Made by a program: the position numbers and the translations under genes. Below the pieces are notes generated by a model. That model was not told the origin of the DNA. It was given only the letters and a program-made list of their open reading frames with translations, and did not search any database. Positions 46,756 to 57,430 of a stretch of DNA of 64,000 bases are shown here, piece by piece; within the stretch, counting starts at the first letter, position 1, and every line of letters begins with the position of its first letter. The DNA comes from Epiperipatus broadwayi (lineage: Eukaryota > Onychophora > Udeonychophora > Euonychophora > Peripatidae): NCBI GenBank assembly GCA_028023455.1, contig JAQFVV010006453.1, forward strand, positions 974,001 to 1,038,000, read 5' to 3'.

Positions 46756-47836
46756 ACCATCTTCAGACCAGTTTCTGGTTTTGTCATTACGTGAAAAAGG
46801 AAATTTAATATTAAGGATATTAATTTTATAAGTATCTTGTAATCACTTATTACTCAAGTTTATACTAGAAGATTGACTATTATGCACAGTCTTTCTCAAA
46901 AGCACTTTTGGTTAATTAGTTAACCTTCTTCAACTGCCATTTAAACCCTAAAATCATACAGGAAGCAAATGTCATGAGCTTACATCCTAGGATCCCTGAA
47001 TTTTAATAGTAGCAGTTTGTCTATTAATTATATTCATTTTATTTATATTTATAAAAATTGCTTCTTTAATTTTTCTTTTATTATGAATTCTCTCTTACCA
47101 ATGAATCTTAACATTTCAAGATCAAACTTTAATTTTTATTTACATGTTTTTTACATGATTCAAGAAAACTGAAGCAGTCATTAAATCATTACCATTTTTA
47201 CACACTTGTAAAACAATTGATGCTTCATTAATCTTTTTTTTTATATTGCACCTTGATTCACCTATATATGATAACATACACCTACAAAAATTTGATACAC
47301 ATTACTTTTTTCTTGACAGGTATGACATTTTTAGAATTACTCACTAACCCATTAGCATTATTTGTAACACAAAATAAAACAGTTATCACATTTTTATATA
47401 TATCCTTAAAAAAATTTCACTTGAGCATTTGAAATATATGGAATAGATATCCATTTTTTATTACAATCTTCAACACCTTTAAATCATTATAACTCTTTTT
47501 AAATTTATACAAAGTATTATTATCTGTTCAATCTTATAACCAACTTTAAGCAATTCCTTTGCAGAAATTTTAATATTTTTTTATTTTATCATGGTCATGA
47601 CATAATTTTTTATGAAACAAAAATGATCTAAAACTTGCCATCTTGTGCATAATTGGTCCTTTAAATTTACAATTTATATAATCCTTTTTTGGCAATGGTT
47701 TGATTACTAATTTATAACCTAACATATTACTATGTCTTATAATAAATAAATCCAAATACTTAATGTTTAAATTTGCTTGTAAAGAAGTTAAATAATTTAA
47801 TAGCTTGAAATAGACTATTGAAAAAGAACAGGACAA
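46756..47836 (-). pseudogene. Penelope-like element P4, minus-strand copy
   Basis: From its 5' side (47836): NIKYLDLFIIRHSNMLGYKL, VIKPLPKKDYINCKFKG, PIMHKMASFRSFLFHKKLC resembles the end of a PLE reverse transcriptase (FLDLTI...LSYKLYIKPT.K.DYIN..S.HP.H...). Past stops come MTASVFLNH and HNKRKIKEAIFININKMN, IINRQ, the C-terminal half of a GIY-YIG domain. It ends near a hammerhead-like relic (46756-46793: AGAAAC, TGGTC, TGAAGATGG on the minus strand). A plus-strand copy of the same region follows head to head (47838-48930). Numerous stops: dead. Confidence 0.65.
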
Positions 47837-48035
47837 AAATATTAAATATTTGAATTTATTTATTACAAGAGGTAATAGTATGTTAAGTTATAAATTAGAA
47901 ATCAAACCATTGCAAGAAGCCCATATGTAAATTGTAAATCAAAAGTACCAATTATGCATAATATTGAAAGTTTTAGATATTTTTTGTTTCATAATAAAAA
48001 AATATATCTTTTTATCAAAATGATAAATTAAAAAA

Positions 48036-48197
48036 TAAACAGAGCAAAACTCTCCATACAGTATTGCCACCTGTGCTAAACAGAGTAATCAATGGATGCC
48101 AGAAGGCTTGTGCATAAAATCCCTATCTAATGCCTACTCATCCAATATCCCCAGACTAGTTTCTGGCTTGTGGCCTTCGTCAGTGAGGAGCTTATAG
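48036..48197. mobile_element. Family B element, single arm (B2)
   Basis: It starts AAACAGAGCAAAACTCTCCA and runs through AGAGTAATCAATGGATGCCA, GAAGGCTTGTGCATAAAATC, CTACTCATCCAATATCCCC to TCAGTGAGGAG. Only one arm is present. It is inserted within PLE P4, so it is younger than that copy or was carried with it. Confidence 0.8.
48147..48190 (-). ncRNA. Type I hammerhead ribozyme, core intact (B2)
   Basis: On the minus strand: CTCCTCA, CTGACGA (48176-48182), A-GGC-CACAA-GCC-A (stem II, three G-C pairs), GAAA, C-TA-GTC, TGGGGAT. TCCTCA/TGGGGA forms stem I (6 pairs, one U-G). Cleavage triplet GUC. Stem III has two pairs. This is the best-preserved core of family B in the window. Confidence 0.8.
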
Positions 48198-48990
48198 GAA
48201 ATGTGATCATGTGAAAATTAAAAAATACTGAAATTTTTGCAAAGAAATTGCTTGAAGTTGGTTATAAGATTAAACAGATTAATAATATTTGAAGTATAAT
48301 GATTTAAAGAAGCTGAAGCTTGATAATAAGAAATGAATATCTATTCATATATTTCAAATTTTCAAGTAAAATTTTTTTTTTAAAGATATATATAAGGACA
48401 TATTTAATGTTTCATTTTGTGTTACAAATAATTTGAATAAGTTGGGGAATAATCCTAACTATGTCATATATCTCAAGCAAAAATGTAATGTTATTTATCA
48501 AATTTGTTTGGCTGTATGTTATCATATATATAGATGAATTGACATGCAGTATTGAAAAAAGATCAAAGGAGCATGAAAGTGTGAGAAAAGTAAAAATAAT
48601 CATAATTTAATGACTGCTTCAATTTTCTTGGAACATGAAAGGACATGTAAATATAAATTTAAGTTTAATATTAAAAGTGTTAAGATTATTTCTGAAGAGA
48701 AAACCCATAATGAAAGAAAAATTAAGAAGGCAATTGTAATAAATATAAATATAATGAATATAATTAATAGACAAGCCACTAACATTAATATTCAGGAATC
48801 CTGTGATTTGGCTTGGTGGCATTTGCTTTCATTATGTTTTTTGAATTTAAGTGGCAGTTGAAGAGAGTTAAGTAATTAACTCATATACTTTTGGCGATTG
48901 AAACACTATGTATAATAGTTATTTACTGTTTTAGTTATTATTTTTATTACTAACATCACATGACCACCACTTCTTATGCTTGTGTATAGC

Positions 48991-49370
48991 TGTTGTTAAA
49001 ACAGGCAAAACTCACTATACATATTGCCACACACATCAAGCTAGAGTAATCAATGGATGCCAGAAGGCTTGTGCATAAAATTCCTATCTAGTGCCTACTC
49101 ATCCAATATCCCCAGACTAGTTTCTGGCTTGTGGCCTTTGTCAGTGAGAAGCCTTGGATCTGAGAGCACTGCACCTAGATCTTAGGATCTAATGCAACCC
49201 TCCAGCAGCCACCTTTTACCTCCACTTAAGGCCACAAGCCAGAAACTGGTCTAGGGATATTGGATAAGTAGGCACTAGATGTGGATTTTGTGCACAACCA
49301 TTCTCGCATCCATTGATTACTCTGGTTAGCACAAGGTGTCACTACTATAGTGAGTTTTGCCTGTTTATTT
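48991..49370. mobile_element. Family B element, two inverted arms (B3/B4)
   Basis: It starts TTAAAACAGGCAAAACTCAC and ends GTGAGTTTTGCCTGTTTATT, with mirrored arms of about 150 bp around a unique centre of about 70 bp (49155-49226). It lies directly behind PLE P4. Confidence 0.85.
49108..49152 (-). ncRNA. Hammerhead ribozyme with one core change (B3)
   Basis: On the minus strand: TTCTCA, CTGACAA, AGGCC-ACAA-GCC-A, GAAA, CTAGTC, TGGGGAT. The box is CTGACAA instead of CTGACGA (G8 changed), which should abolish cleavage. The mirror arm (49227-49262, plus strand) keeps AAGGCCACAAGCC, AGAAAC, TGGTC but has lost the first box. Confidence 0.7.
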
Positions 49371-50217
49371 TTATTATTACAATATTTATTAATTAATGGA
49401 CATTTTATTTCTATTATTAGCCACAAACTATGCCAAATATAATTATATGATTTATGTAAACAAATATGTTAATAATAAACAATAAAGTCATTAAAATTCA
49501 TAAATTTTATATTTGGAAGCCCCTTCTCTGAGCCCATCAACAGTTATATATATTAATACAATTTTATTGGTTAATGTTGAAAACATATTCTATACTTCTT
49601 TTATTATCCTTTTCAAATTTGATGTATATTTTTTATAATAAAATACTTTTTGAGCATAATGCTAAAAGTTTAACAAAATTTTAGAACATGCTATAAGTTA
49701 AAACTGTTTTTAAGACATCAAAATAATTAGACAGGTATCCTAATGTTGCAATAACAAAATCACTATTAAGTTCTATAGGAGAAAACATTATTGGACAAAA
49801 AAATGGAATATTGCCTAGAGTGTATTTAATAGCTATGAAAGTCAGACATTTGCTATTAACTTTTTCATTCACTAAAATAATAAGAATAAAAAAAAAAAAC
49901 TATTACATTTTTATTTTTAAAATAGAGTGAACATGCACTTAATAAAATATGTGTAATTTTATTCCCTTAATTTACTCTTAATAACTATATTATTACTTTT
50001 AAAAGTTTATTTATATATCCATATAAGAAGTTTTCACATTATATATAAGTGCATGTTGAAAAATGCTATATACTTGTAGTTCTAAAAACAATTTAATCCC
50101 TATGTGTAAACAAAATGTGAGCTATTATAAACTATATACATTGAATGCAAGGGGGCTTGCAATAAAATATGTCATACTTCATGGCTTCACTGTATAATAA
50201 ACTTAATTTAATCACCT
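49371..50217. other. AT-rich stretch, no gene recognised
   Basis: A minus-strand open frame at 49681-49872 has a mixed-looking composition (GNIPFFCPIMFSPIELNSD) preceded by TTTTAG, and might be an exon relic, but nothing confirms it. Confidence 0.4.
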
Positions 50218-50599
50218 ATACTTATATAAGGCTAAAACCTTAGTACATGCGCCTTGAGTGCTTAATTTTAGCAAGAGAGACCTCTACAAATCATAATGCA
50301 AGATTCAACTTTATAAAGATAAGAGGGATCCTCTTATTTCTAACCTATTTTTCCTAATTATATAGGCAAATCTAAAGCATTTTGATTTGGGAGCATGAAG
50401 CTAATAAATTGATTAGCTTCATGCTCCCAAATCAAAATGCTTTAGATTTGCCTATATAATTAGGAAAAATAGGTTAGAGATAAGAGGATCCCTCTTATCT
50501 TTATAAAGTTGAATCTTGCATTATGATTTGTAGAGGTCTCTCTTGCTAAAATTAAGCACTCAAGGCACATGTACTAAGGTTTTAGCCTTATATAAGTAT
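50218..50599. repeat. Nearly perfect 382-bp palindrome (188-bp arms, 6-bp centre)
   Basis: The left arm 50218-50405 and right arm 50412-50599 are reverse complements of equal length, with no net indels and only about two mismatches seen (near 50251/50566 and near 50347/50470). The centre is AAATTG. There is no open reading frame or recognisable protein, and no hammerhead core. A transcript through it would form a 188-bp hairpin. The best guess is a very young foldback element or a head-to-head duplication. Confidence 0.95.
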
Positions 50600-51269
50600 T
50601 ACGTGCTGATATCACGCTTAATAAGAATTAATATTTAATCATCTATGTAAGTTTATATGTATAAATTTAAAAAAAATCTTGAGTGTTTTATTATTCAGAA
50701 TTTATAAAAGATTTAAGGACTAAAAGTGACCATTGGGTCACAATCCATGAGTCTTAAGCTGTAAGAGATCACCACTATGCACTTTAATGAATCAAACAAA
50801 ATGAAAATCATTAGTTCTTAGACATTTATAAAAACTTCAAGTAAGAGAAATGAAATCTGGGCTGCAATCCTTTAACACTCAAATTGAAACAGGTAAAAGA
50901 TATAAAGAAATTTTATTAATTTTGTTAATTGCTCTTAAAAAGGTAGAGATAAAAAAAAATGAATAAATAATTTTTGTTAATTAAAGCTTCATTTAGTTTT
51001 ATTTTGATTTTAATAAATTAGTTATTTTCAAAGGCATTTTTACTGGTGGAGATTTATTTGGAATAAAACAGCTTAATTTTAATTGGAGTTCTTAATAGCC
51101 CAGCTTTAGTTTATCTCTATGGCATCAAAGTTTAAAAAGATATGTTTATTATTCACATTTTATTATGGGTAAAATTATACAAATTTTAAAACCATTTTAG
51201 ATATCAAATTTTAAAAAAAAAGAAGTGGGCTTAAATTTGTTTGGTTTATTATCTCTAAAAAGTGGACCA
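50600..51269. other. AT-rich stretch, no gene recognised
   Basis: I see no supportable feature. Confidence 0.5.
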
Positions 51270-51410
51270 TTTAAATATTATTGAATAAATTTGCATACAT
51301 TATTGTGATATTCATTAACTAGTAGTGAAAAGAGCTGTGAATATGGGAACATAGAATTCCCGAAAGTGCTTAGCTTATCAATTGTTATGTATAACTTCAT
51401 TATGTATAAA
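51270..51410 (+). other. P2-type PLE 3' tail with hairpin and GAAAGTGCT
   Basis: AGTGGACCATTTAAATATT, ATTGAATAAATTTGCATACA, CTGTGAATAT, hairpin GGGAA-CATAGAA-TTCCC (51345-51361), GAAAGTGCTTAGC. This is the same order as at 13182-13345 and 21061-21240. The coding part upstream is unrecognisable except a possible LLSLKSGPF. Confidence 0.55.
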
Positions 51411-51430
51411 ACCAAGTTTAGAATTAATTA

Positions 51431-51492
51431 ACAGTAAATTTAAATTGAAACAATACTAACTACAAATTTAAATTGAAACAATACTAACTACA
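51431..51492. repeat. Tandem duplication of about 29 bp
   Basis: AAATTTAAATTGAAACAATA followed by CTAACTACA is present twice in direct succession. Confidence 0.85.
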
Positions 51493-51568
51493 TGTTTAAA
51501 TAAGATCTATCCATGGTATGTTTATACATGATAGAATATAAATATTTATCAGCGTTTACAGTATCTTT

Positions 51569-51674
51569 TTTTTTAAGTGTCATAGCATCGGCTGGGATGC
51601 GAACCTGCAACCCGGACAACTGCCTGCAAGTGCAAGGCAGTCACACTGATCTCTCGACCACCAATGCAAGACTG
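51569..51674 (-). tRNA. Retroposed tRNA-like element with A tail and target duplication
   Basis: On the minus strand the acceptor GCATTGG pairs fully with CCGATGC (one T-G). Between lie GTCGAGAGATCAG (D arm), CTGCC...GGCAG (anticodon arm region), a long variable region and GGTTCGCATCC (B box). TATGACACTT and A8-9 follow. CAGTATCTTT is present on both sides (51559-51568 and 51675-51684), a target-site duplication. The T stem is damaged, so it is a retropseudogene or very short SINE, not a working tRNA. Class II (Ser/Leu-like) by its long variable arm. Confidence 0.8.
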
Positions 51675-51684
51675 CAGTATCTTT

Positions 51685-54279
51685 AAGATGTGATCAAAAT
51701 AAAAATGTGATGCTCATGTTAAATTTTAGTTTTCAGTGTTCTTTTTTTACTTTTTAGTATATTTGTATGAATAAAAATGTTTCTTTAAATTTTTTTTTTA
51801 TTTTCTATTTTTTAGTTTCATAACTTTTTCTAGAAAAATAAAAATTTATTGACAAATTTAAAGGTGTTTTTTAATACAGTTACTTTTTAAAATGCGTTTA
51901 TTAAATAACCAAATATGAGACCTTTTGTTAAATAAAATTAATAAAAATTTGTTTAATTTAGAAGGTTAAAATATAATTCATAAATTTAAGATGATTTCCT
52001 GTTTTAGCTTAGCTGGTTAATTTTTAAGCCATATTTAACCACATTGAACGCTACTACGCTGATATAAAAAAAAAAAAATAATTGGCTTCAATATTGTAGA
52101 GAATTTTATAAATAATGTAGGATGTTTGTGTGTGTGTGTGTGTGTGTGTTTATAATTGTCTAAGCAGATAAAACAGTAATATAAATTATCTTTGTTAAAT
52201 GATCAATATTATTACACTTGCTTTTTATTCTCTGAGATTTGTTTTTAATTATAATTTTATGTGAATGGTGACTAATATTCTGTTTTAATAATTTCCGTCT
52301 TAAATTTATGTTTTTATATATATTAATAATACTGCTAAAAGGCTGTACCATAAAAAATTATAAATCTCCTGTAAATTTTTTGCTCTTATTTTTTACTCAA
52401 ATTATTTTGGAGAATCTAAAACAGTGTATTATTCTCGGAAATACATATATATGCAAAAGTTTCAACTAGGTTCAAAATTGAGAAGTGAGCGAAAATTGAG
52501 TTATAAGACTTTCTAGACAGAAAATGCGTTAAAAATTAGAGTTCATAACTTAAATAAAAGCATATAATTGAGCAAAATTGGTTTATATTTTGCCCTTTTT
52601 ATAAACTAGAAATAAAAGCTGGTTCCACTATTCCAAATATCAAAAACTGCTGGGTTGTTAAGTACAAATATGTAGTTGCCTTATTGTTTTGTTTTAAAAA
52701 AAAAATGGAAATTTAAACAATTTTAAAATTCTTATTAGGAGTAATATTTTTCATTCTACTTCAGAGCCACTTATTACAAAAATAAATAATCAATGGACGC
52801 TAGATTGCTCACAGCTTCAACAACATTCTATTTAACGTTTACTGTGGTTTTCATCCGTGAGAAACGAATGCACATGAATCTAATACAGTTTTTAGCCAAC
52901 AACTACTTTTTATTTCTTTTTTGATTATCAAGATAATAGCCTAAAATTCAAAGACATATAATCTTTTAAATTCTTACCAATATATCTTTATTATAATATA
53001 AATCTGTCACGAGAATCATATCTGTATATTTTAGTGTCTTCACTTTCATAAAAAATTGTAAACACCTTTAGCCTTTTGGCCAGAATAATATAAATTTGCA
53101 AAAATCACATGACTATTTTTGAAGTATAATAAAGAGAATCACTTGTTTCTAACATCATATATTATATGTAAGTAGAGATAGTCATGTGACATTTGTTAGC
53201 ATTTTAAGATAAGAGTTAAAAAAAAAAGGACTGCTACTGTTAATTACATAATTACAGAAATAGTATGTTTCATACTTCATTAAAATTTTTTGCTGTGTAC
53301 TCATTAAGCTGTTTTTTTTTTTTTTACAATTGTAGGTTAAAATATAGCTTTTTTATAACTGATTTGTTATTTATGTTAATGATTTAGATCATCATATTAT
53401 ACATATAATAATTCTCTAATATTTATTTTGACAATTGTTTTGATATTAGAAATTATAATGAAATTATTTTTATAAACATTTTTTATATCACATTTTAAAT
53501 ATGGATATAATATAAAAAAAGAAAAGGGTATTCTAATTTAGTCCTATAATAATGACAATTAATTTTTTTTGTTATTAAGGTATTAATGAAAGTTTTTATT
53601 ATTCGTGTAAAGAACCAATTCATTTCAAATTTTTAAAACCATAAAGGCATTATACAGTGTTTACAATTGATTAATCCAAGACCATTTGGATCAATCACTT
53701 GATATACTCTTTATCCATGTCAAAAATAAAGATTAATTTTAAAATTCCAATTTTTAAAATCAAAAAAAATTATGAAAATCAGCCCTGAAAAAGACTATTG
53801 GACAGTCAAAACCGTTAATTATTTTCAAAGATAAAATATGTATCGCAGCAAAATAGATAAATCTATATTTTGTAAATTTATATCCCCATAAATGCAGAAG
53901 AAATATTAAGTGACATTATCAAACAAAATTTCATGTATCTTTCATATCAGTGTCTATTTATCATCATAGACCATATCAGATTAAAGCTTGCACTATGCTT
54001 GTTTATCATATTTACTTTTGTTGAAGATACGACATAATACATTAGTAACAATGTTAGTTTACTAGTAAGTATACATTGCTGAATTAAATTGTTTAGAATA
54101 TGTATACTAAAATTTAATTTATATTTACAGTTTCATATTAGTAATAAAATTGATTGTATTTTTACCATTGGCTTATTACTACATATCATAGAATGTACTT
54201 TTAATATCTATATGTACAATTTTATGATTAAATATTTATGATTGAGTATAAAAATGTTGCTCATTAATTATCTACTTAT
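51685..54279. other. AT-rich stretch, no gene recognised
   Basis: A (GT)n run of about 13 units lies at 52125-52149. An A-box-like TTTAGCTTAGCTGGTTAA at 52001 with an A13 run at 52066 could be another small retroposon, not supported by a B box. Confidence 0.45.
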
Positions 54280-54830
54280 CTGTATATTTAGAACTCTATT
54301 TGTCTGTATGTTTGTTTATCAAATCTATTTATCTTCAAGCCTACCTTCATTAGTCTCTTTCTAGATATTCATCTTTGTCTGTTTTTTTTTAGTCTTTCTA
54401 TTTTTCTTTCTACCTAATCTTTATATGGATATCTATTTGTATCTTTATGTTTTATTCTGACTGTTTCTTTATTTATCATTATGGATTTTTTGCTTGATTC
54501 TCTTTTTGATTGTCTCTCTGTCTATCGGATTTAGTCTTTTTTATATGTGTGTTATTCTAATCTGTACAATTGTCTATCTTTATATCAGTCAATATCTCTT
54601 TCTTTTTGTGATTGTCTGTCTACTTGCCTATCTGCTTGGTTATCTACTGTTCATCTATTTTTCTATTTATTTGCCTGCCTGTCTGTTTAACTAAACTACC
54701 TGATTACCTGTCCAATTTTCTATAAATCTACCTATCTACCTACCTATCTTCTTAGCCATCAATGTGCTTGTCTGATTCAACAATCTATCTATCTATCCAC
54801 TTATCTATCTATCTATCATTATGCAGTGAT
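54280..54830. repeat. Degenerate (TCTA/TCTG)n tetranucleotide region
   Basis: A pyrimidine-rich strand of TCTA, TCTG and TTTG words, most regular at 54783-54817 (ATCTATCTATCT). The open frame 54494-54694 is an artefact of it. Confidence 0.8.
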
Positions 54831-55769
54831 GCCTATTAAACAAAGGAAAGGTTTCTACCATTAAAAATGTTGCAATAAAAATAACTTTGTCACATTTTGT
54901 AATAGCTAATCAATGAGCCTAAACTTATGAATAAGAGAATTGACTGACATTATAAAAACATTCAGTCAAGCATGTTGTAAAATTGTGAATGAATGAAAAT
55001 GCTATTATGAATTTCATTGGTTAATATAGAATGTAATACACAAATCATTTCAGGGATTTCTAAAAAAAAGAAGCATTTGAAAGCTAATTATTTCCATGTA
55101 AAAAAATTCCAAGTAGGAGAAATAAAGTGATTTTTTGTTAGGTTTAATTTGTTTTTGATTTTAGAAAGTCAAATTTTATTTTAAATATAAGGCAGAAATC
55201 AGAAATAAAATGTAGCAACAAAAAATAAATTCCAGTTAAAAATAACTGTCACTGAACAAAATGCTATGATAAACACTACCAATTGACATAGAACACAGAC
55301 GTACATACATGTTTTAGTGCCTTTCTGAAATTCAAAAGCTGTAGCACAAACACATGACTTGTATTAGTGAAAGTTGTTGTTTGCTTTCAGAAGAACAATT
55401 TTAATGCCCTCTATGAGACAAAAGCAGAAATGAAACATAATGTCAAGAAAAAGTAATTTCCAAATGAAAAAACAGAAATTCTATCATGGCATCACTAAAT
55501 CAATGGTCTGCACATTTTTATTAGAGTAAGTTTGTATTTTTATTTTATGCAGCTAAAAATGTTAATTTAATGTTCACTTTCACCAAAGTATATAGTATGC
55601 AAAGCAATTATGTATTACTTTACTATCAATTTTGTATTATATCTTTGGTTGTTTTGGATAATGACTTGGTTTTAGTTTACAGCCTGAAACCCATTGTCCC
55701 TAAATGCATGTATATCAAGATAAACTACTTCTGGAATCAATTAGTTCATCATAAGCTAACTTTAGTGTA
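54831..55769. other. AT-rich stretch, no gene recognised
   Basis: I see no supportable feature. Confidence 0.5.
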
Positions 55770-55835
55770 TCTATCTATGCTTCTATCTATCTGTCTGTCT
55801 GTATGTCTGCCTATCCATCTATCTATTTATCTCTA
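55770..55835. repeat. (TCTA/TCTG)n tetranucleotide repeat
   Basis: TATCTATCTATGC, TCTATCTATCTGTCTGTCTG and following words. It is the same strand type as at 54.3-54.8 kb. Confidence 0.85.
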
Positions 55836-56398
55836 ACTGTTTAGCTACTTTCCTATTAAACTAAAAGCAGGTCAATTTTTCATTTACAGAATAATGTAAT
55901 TTCAGTTTGCAATAACAGTTTTTAATTGACTGATTGTCTGGTTACAACATAACTGACATATATCTTGATAAATAAATGAAAATCCTCAGTATATTATTAC
56001 TTTAAAATAAATTTCAAAAATATGGGCAGTCAGCTTTGTGTCTGATCACATTATTTTACTTTTGATAACTAAGATGTGACCAAAAATATTTTCACTTTAA
56101 AGATGGGAAATTTAATTTGATGACTATTTTAAATAGATAAATACTGATATTTTATTAAATATAATCTAATTTGATGATTCTTTATTTCTTTTCTTATTTA
56201 AATATAATTCTATATTTAAACAGCATTTTGTGTATAACAACTGAAAACATGTACAGCTAGTTAACACTTTATAAATTTATAATCTTTTCTTGTTAAATAT
56301 AAACAATGTTTAAATATAGAATTAAACACAATCTAATAACTTAGTGATAGATTATATTAGAAAGTGGCTTTATATATGTGTGTAAATAATAGTCAATA
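55836..56398. other. AT-rich stretch, no gene recognised
   Basis: I see no supportable feature. Confidence 0.5.
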
Positions 56399-56795
56399 AT
56401 ATGTTTAAAAATACATATATACAAGCAACAAAGATTACAAATTATAAAATTATTATAGGAAAGCCTTTTTCAGCACATTATGTTTTTTGCTCTTTTCAAT
56501 ATGTCTCCAGAATACCACAATTTAAAGTACATACAGCGACATCTATATCAGTACATGAGAGAAGACAGAATTTACAATTATTTAAATATGATAATTGACC
56601 ATTTATTTTTTCCATATGTAAACATAATGTAGATATTAATTTTTTATTATTTGAGATCTTCTTAATCAAATCAATCGTATTCCTTCTAATGTTAATTATA
56701 CATGCTTTAGGCATAACCTTATGTTCTCTCATATACTTCCATAAATGCTCCATATCCCAAACAACCGCAGTATTAATTCAAAGGTAATGTTATAA
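56399..56795 (-). pseudogene. PLE P3-type tail and flanking coding-like piece, minus strand
   Basis: The reverse complement matches the copy at 56965-57430 along its length: first a coding-like part (VWDMEHLWKYMREHKVMPK, then ACIINIRRNTIDLIKKIS), then GTCGCTGTATGTACTTTAAA and the P3 tail down to TTTAAACATATT. The coding-like part is not recognised by me; it may be another part of the PLE or an adjoining host-like sequence. Confidence 0.6.
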
Positions 56796-56821
56796 ATAAT
56801 ATCAAAAATTACTATGCAGAA

Positions 56822-56935
56822 AAAGAATCAGAATTAAAACCAATTCTTTTTTTATGTTGCACTTCCAGTATACAATAGTCAATAATATATATACAAGCAA
56901 CAAAGATTACAAATTATAAAATTATGATAGAAAAG
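56822..56935 (-). repeat. Inverted P3 tail end
   Basis: AGAATCAGAATTAAAACCAA, TTTTTTTATGTTGCACTTCC, AGTATACAATAGTCAATAAT, ACAAGCAACAAAGATTACAA: the reverse complement of the P3 tail at 57300-57420. It lies between the two longer copies. Confidence 0.75.
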
Positions 56936-56964
56936 TTTTTTTTGGCAAATATTTTTTTTGTTTT

Positions 56965-57430
56965 TTGAATTAATACTGCTGTTGTTTGGGATATGGAGTA
57001 TTTGTGGAAGAATATGAGAGATAATTTGGATACATAAGGTTATGCCTAAAGCATGTATAATTAACGTTAGAAGGAATATGATTGATTTGATTAAGAAGAT
57101 CTCAAATAATAATAAATTAATAACTAAATTATGTTTACATATGGAAAAAAATAAAAGGTCAATTATCATATTTAAATAATTGTAAATTCTGTCTTCTCTC
57201 ATGTACTGATATAGATGTCGCTGCATGTACTTTAAATCATGGTATTCTGGAGATATATTGAAAAGAGCAAAAAACATAATTTGCCAAAAAAGGCTTTTCT
57301 ATGATAATTTTATAATTTCTAATCTTTGTTCCTTGTATATATGTATTTTTAAACATATTATTGACTATTGTATACTTGAAGTGCAACATAAAAAAAGAAT
57401 TGGTTTTAATTCTGATTCTTTTTCTGTATG
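56965..57430 (+). pseudogene. PLE P3-type tail and coding-like piece, plus strand
   Basis: AATACTGCTGTTGTTTGGGA, GGTTATGCCTAAAGCATGTA, AAGAAGATCTCAAATAATAA, then the P3 tail with TTGACTATTGTATACTTGAA and GTGCAACATAAAAAAAGAAT. It has extra frameshifts compared with the minus copy. The three pieces form a roughly 1-kb inverted cluster. Confidence 0.65.

Larger units (their letters stand above)
47838..48930 (+). pseudogene. Penelope-like element P4, plus-strand copy, interrupted by a family B element
   Basis: IKYLNLFITRGNSMLSYKLE, IKPL, then after the insertion of a family B element (48036-48197) the text resumes with the same order as the minus copy: NVIYQICLAVCYHIYR (YxIC..C...YIG region of GIY-YIG), IEKRSKEHESVRK-like, MTASIFLEHERTCKYKFKF, HNERKIKKAIVININIMN, IINRQATN, ending WHLLSLCFLNLSGS. 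Several frameshifts and stops. Together with the minus copy it forms a roughly 2-kb inverted repeat centred near 47.83 kb. Confidence 0.65.

Noticed and set aside
22505-49370. CRISPR-like array from the recurring family B sequence
   Set aside because: Copies are far apart, inverted and long; this is a dispersed eukaryotic repeat, not an array with spacers.
49681-49872. Possible exon on the minus strand
   Set aside because: Mixed composition and a TTTTAG acceptor, but no donor, homology or neighbouring exon.
52001-52080. A-box-like word followed by an A13 run
   Set aside because: No B box and no target duplication; too weak for a SINE call.
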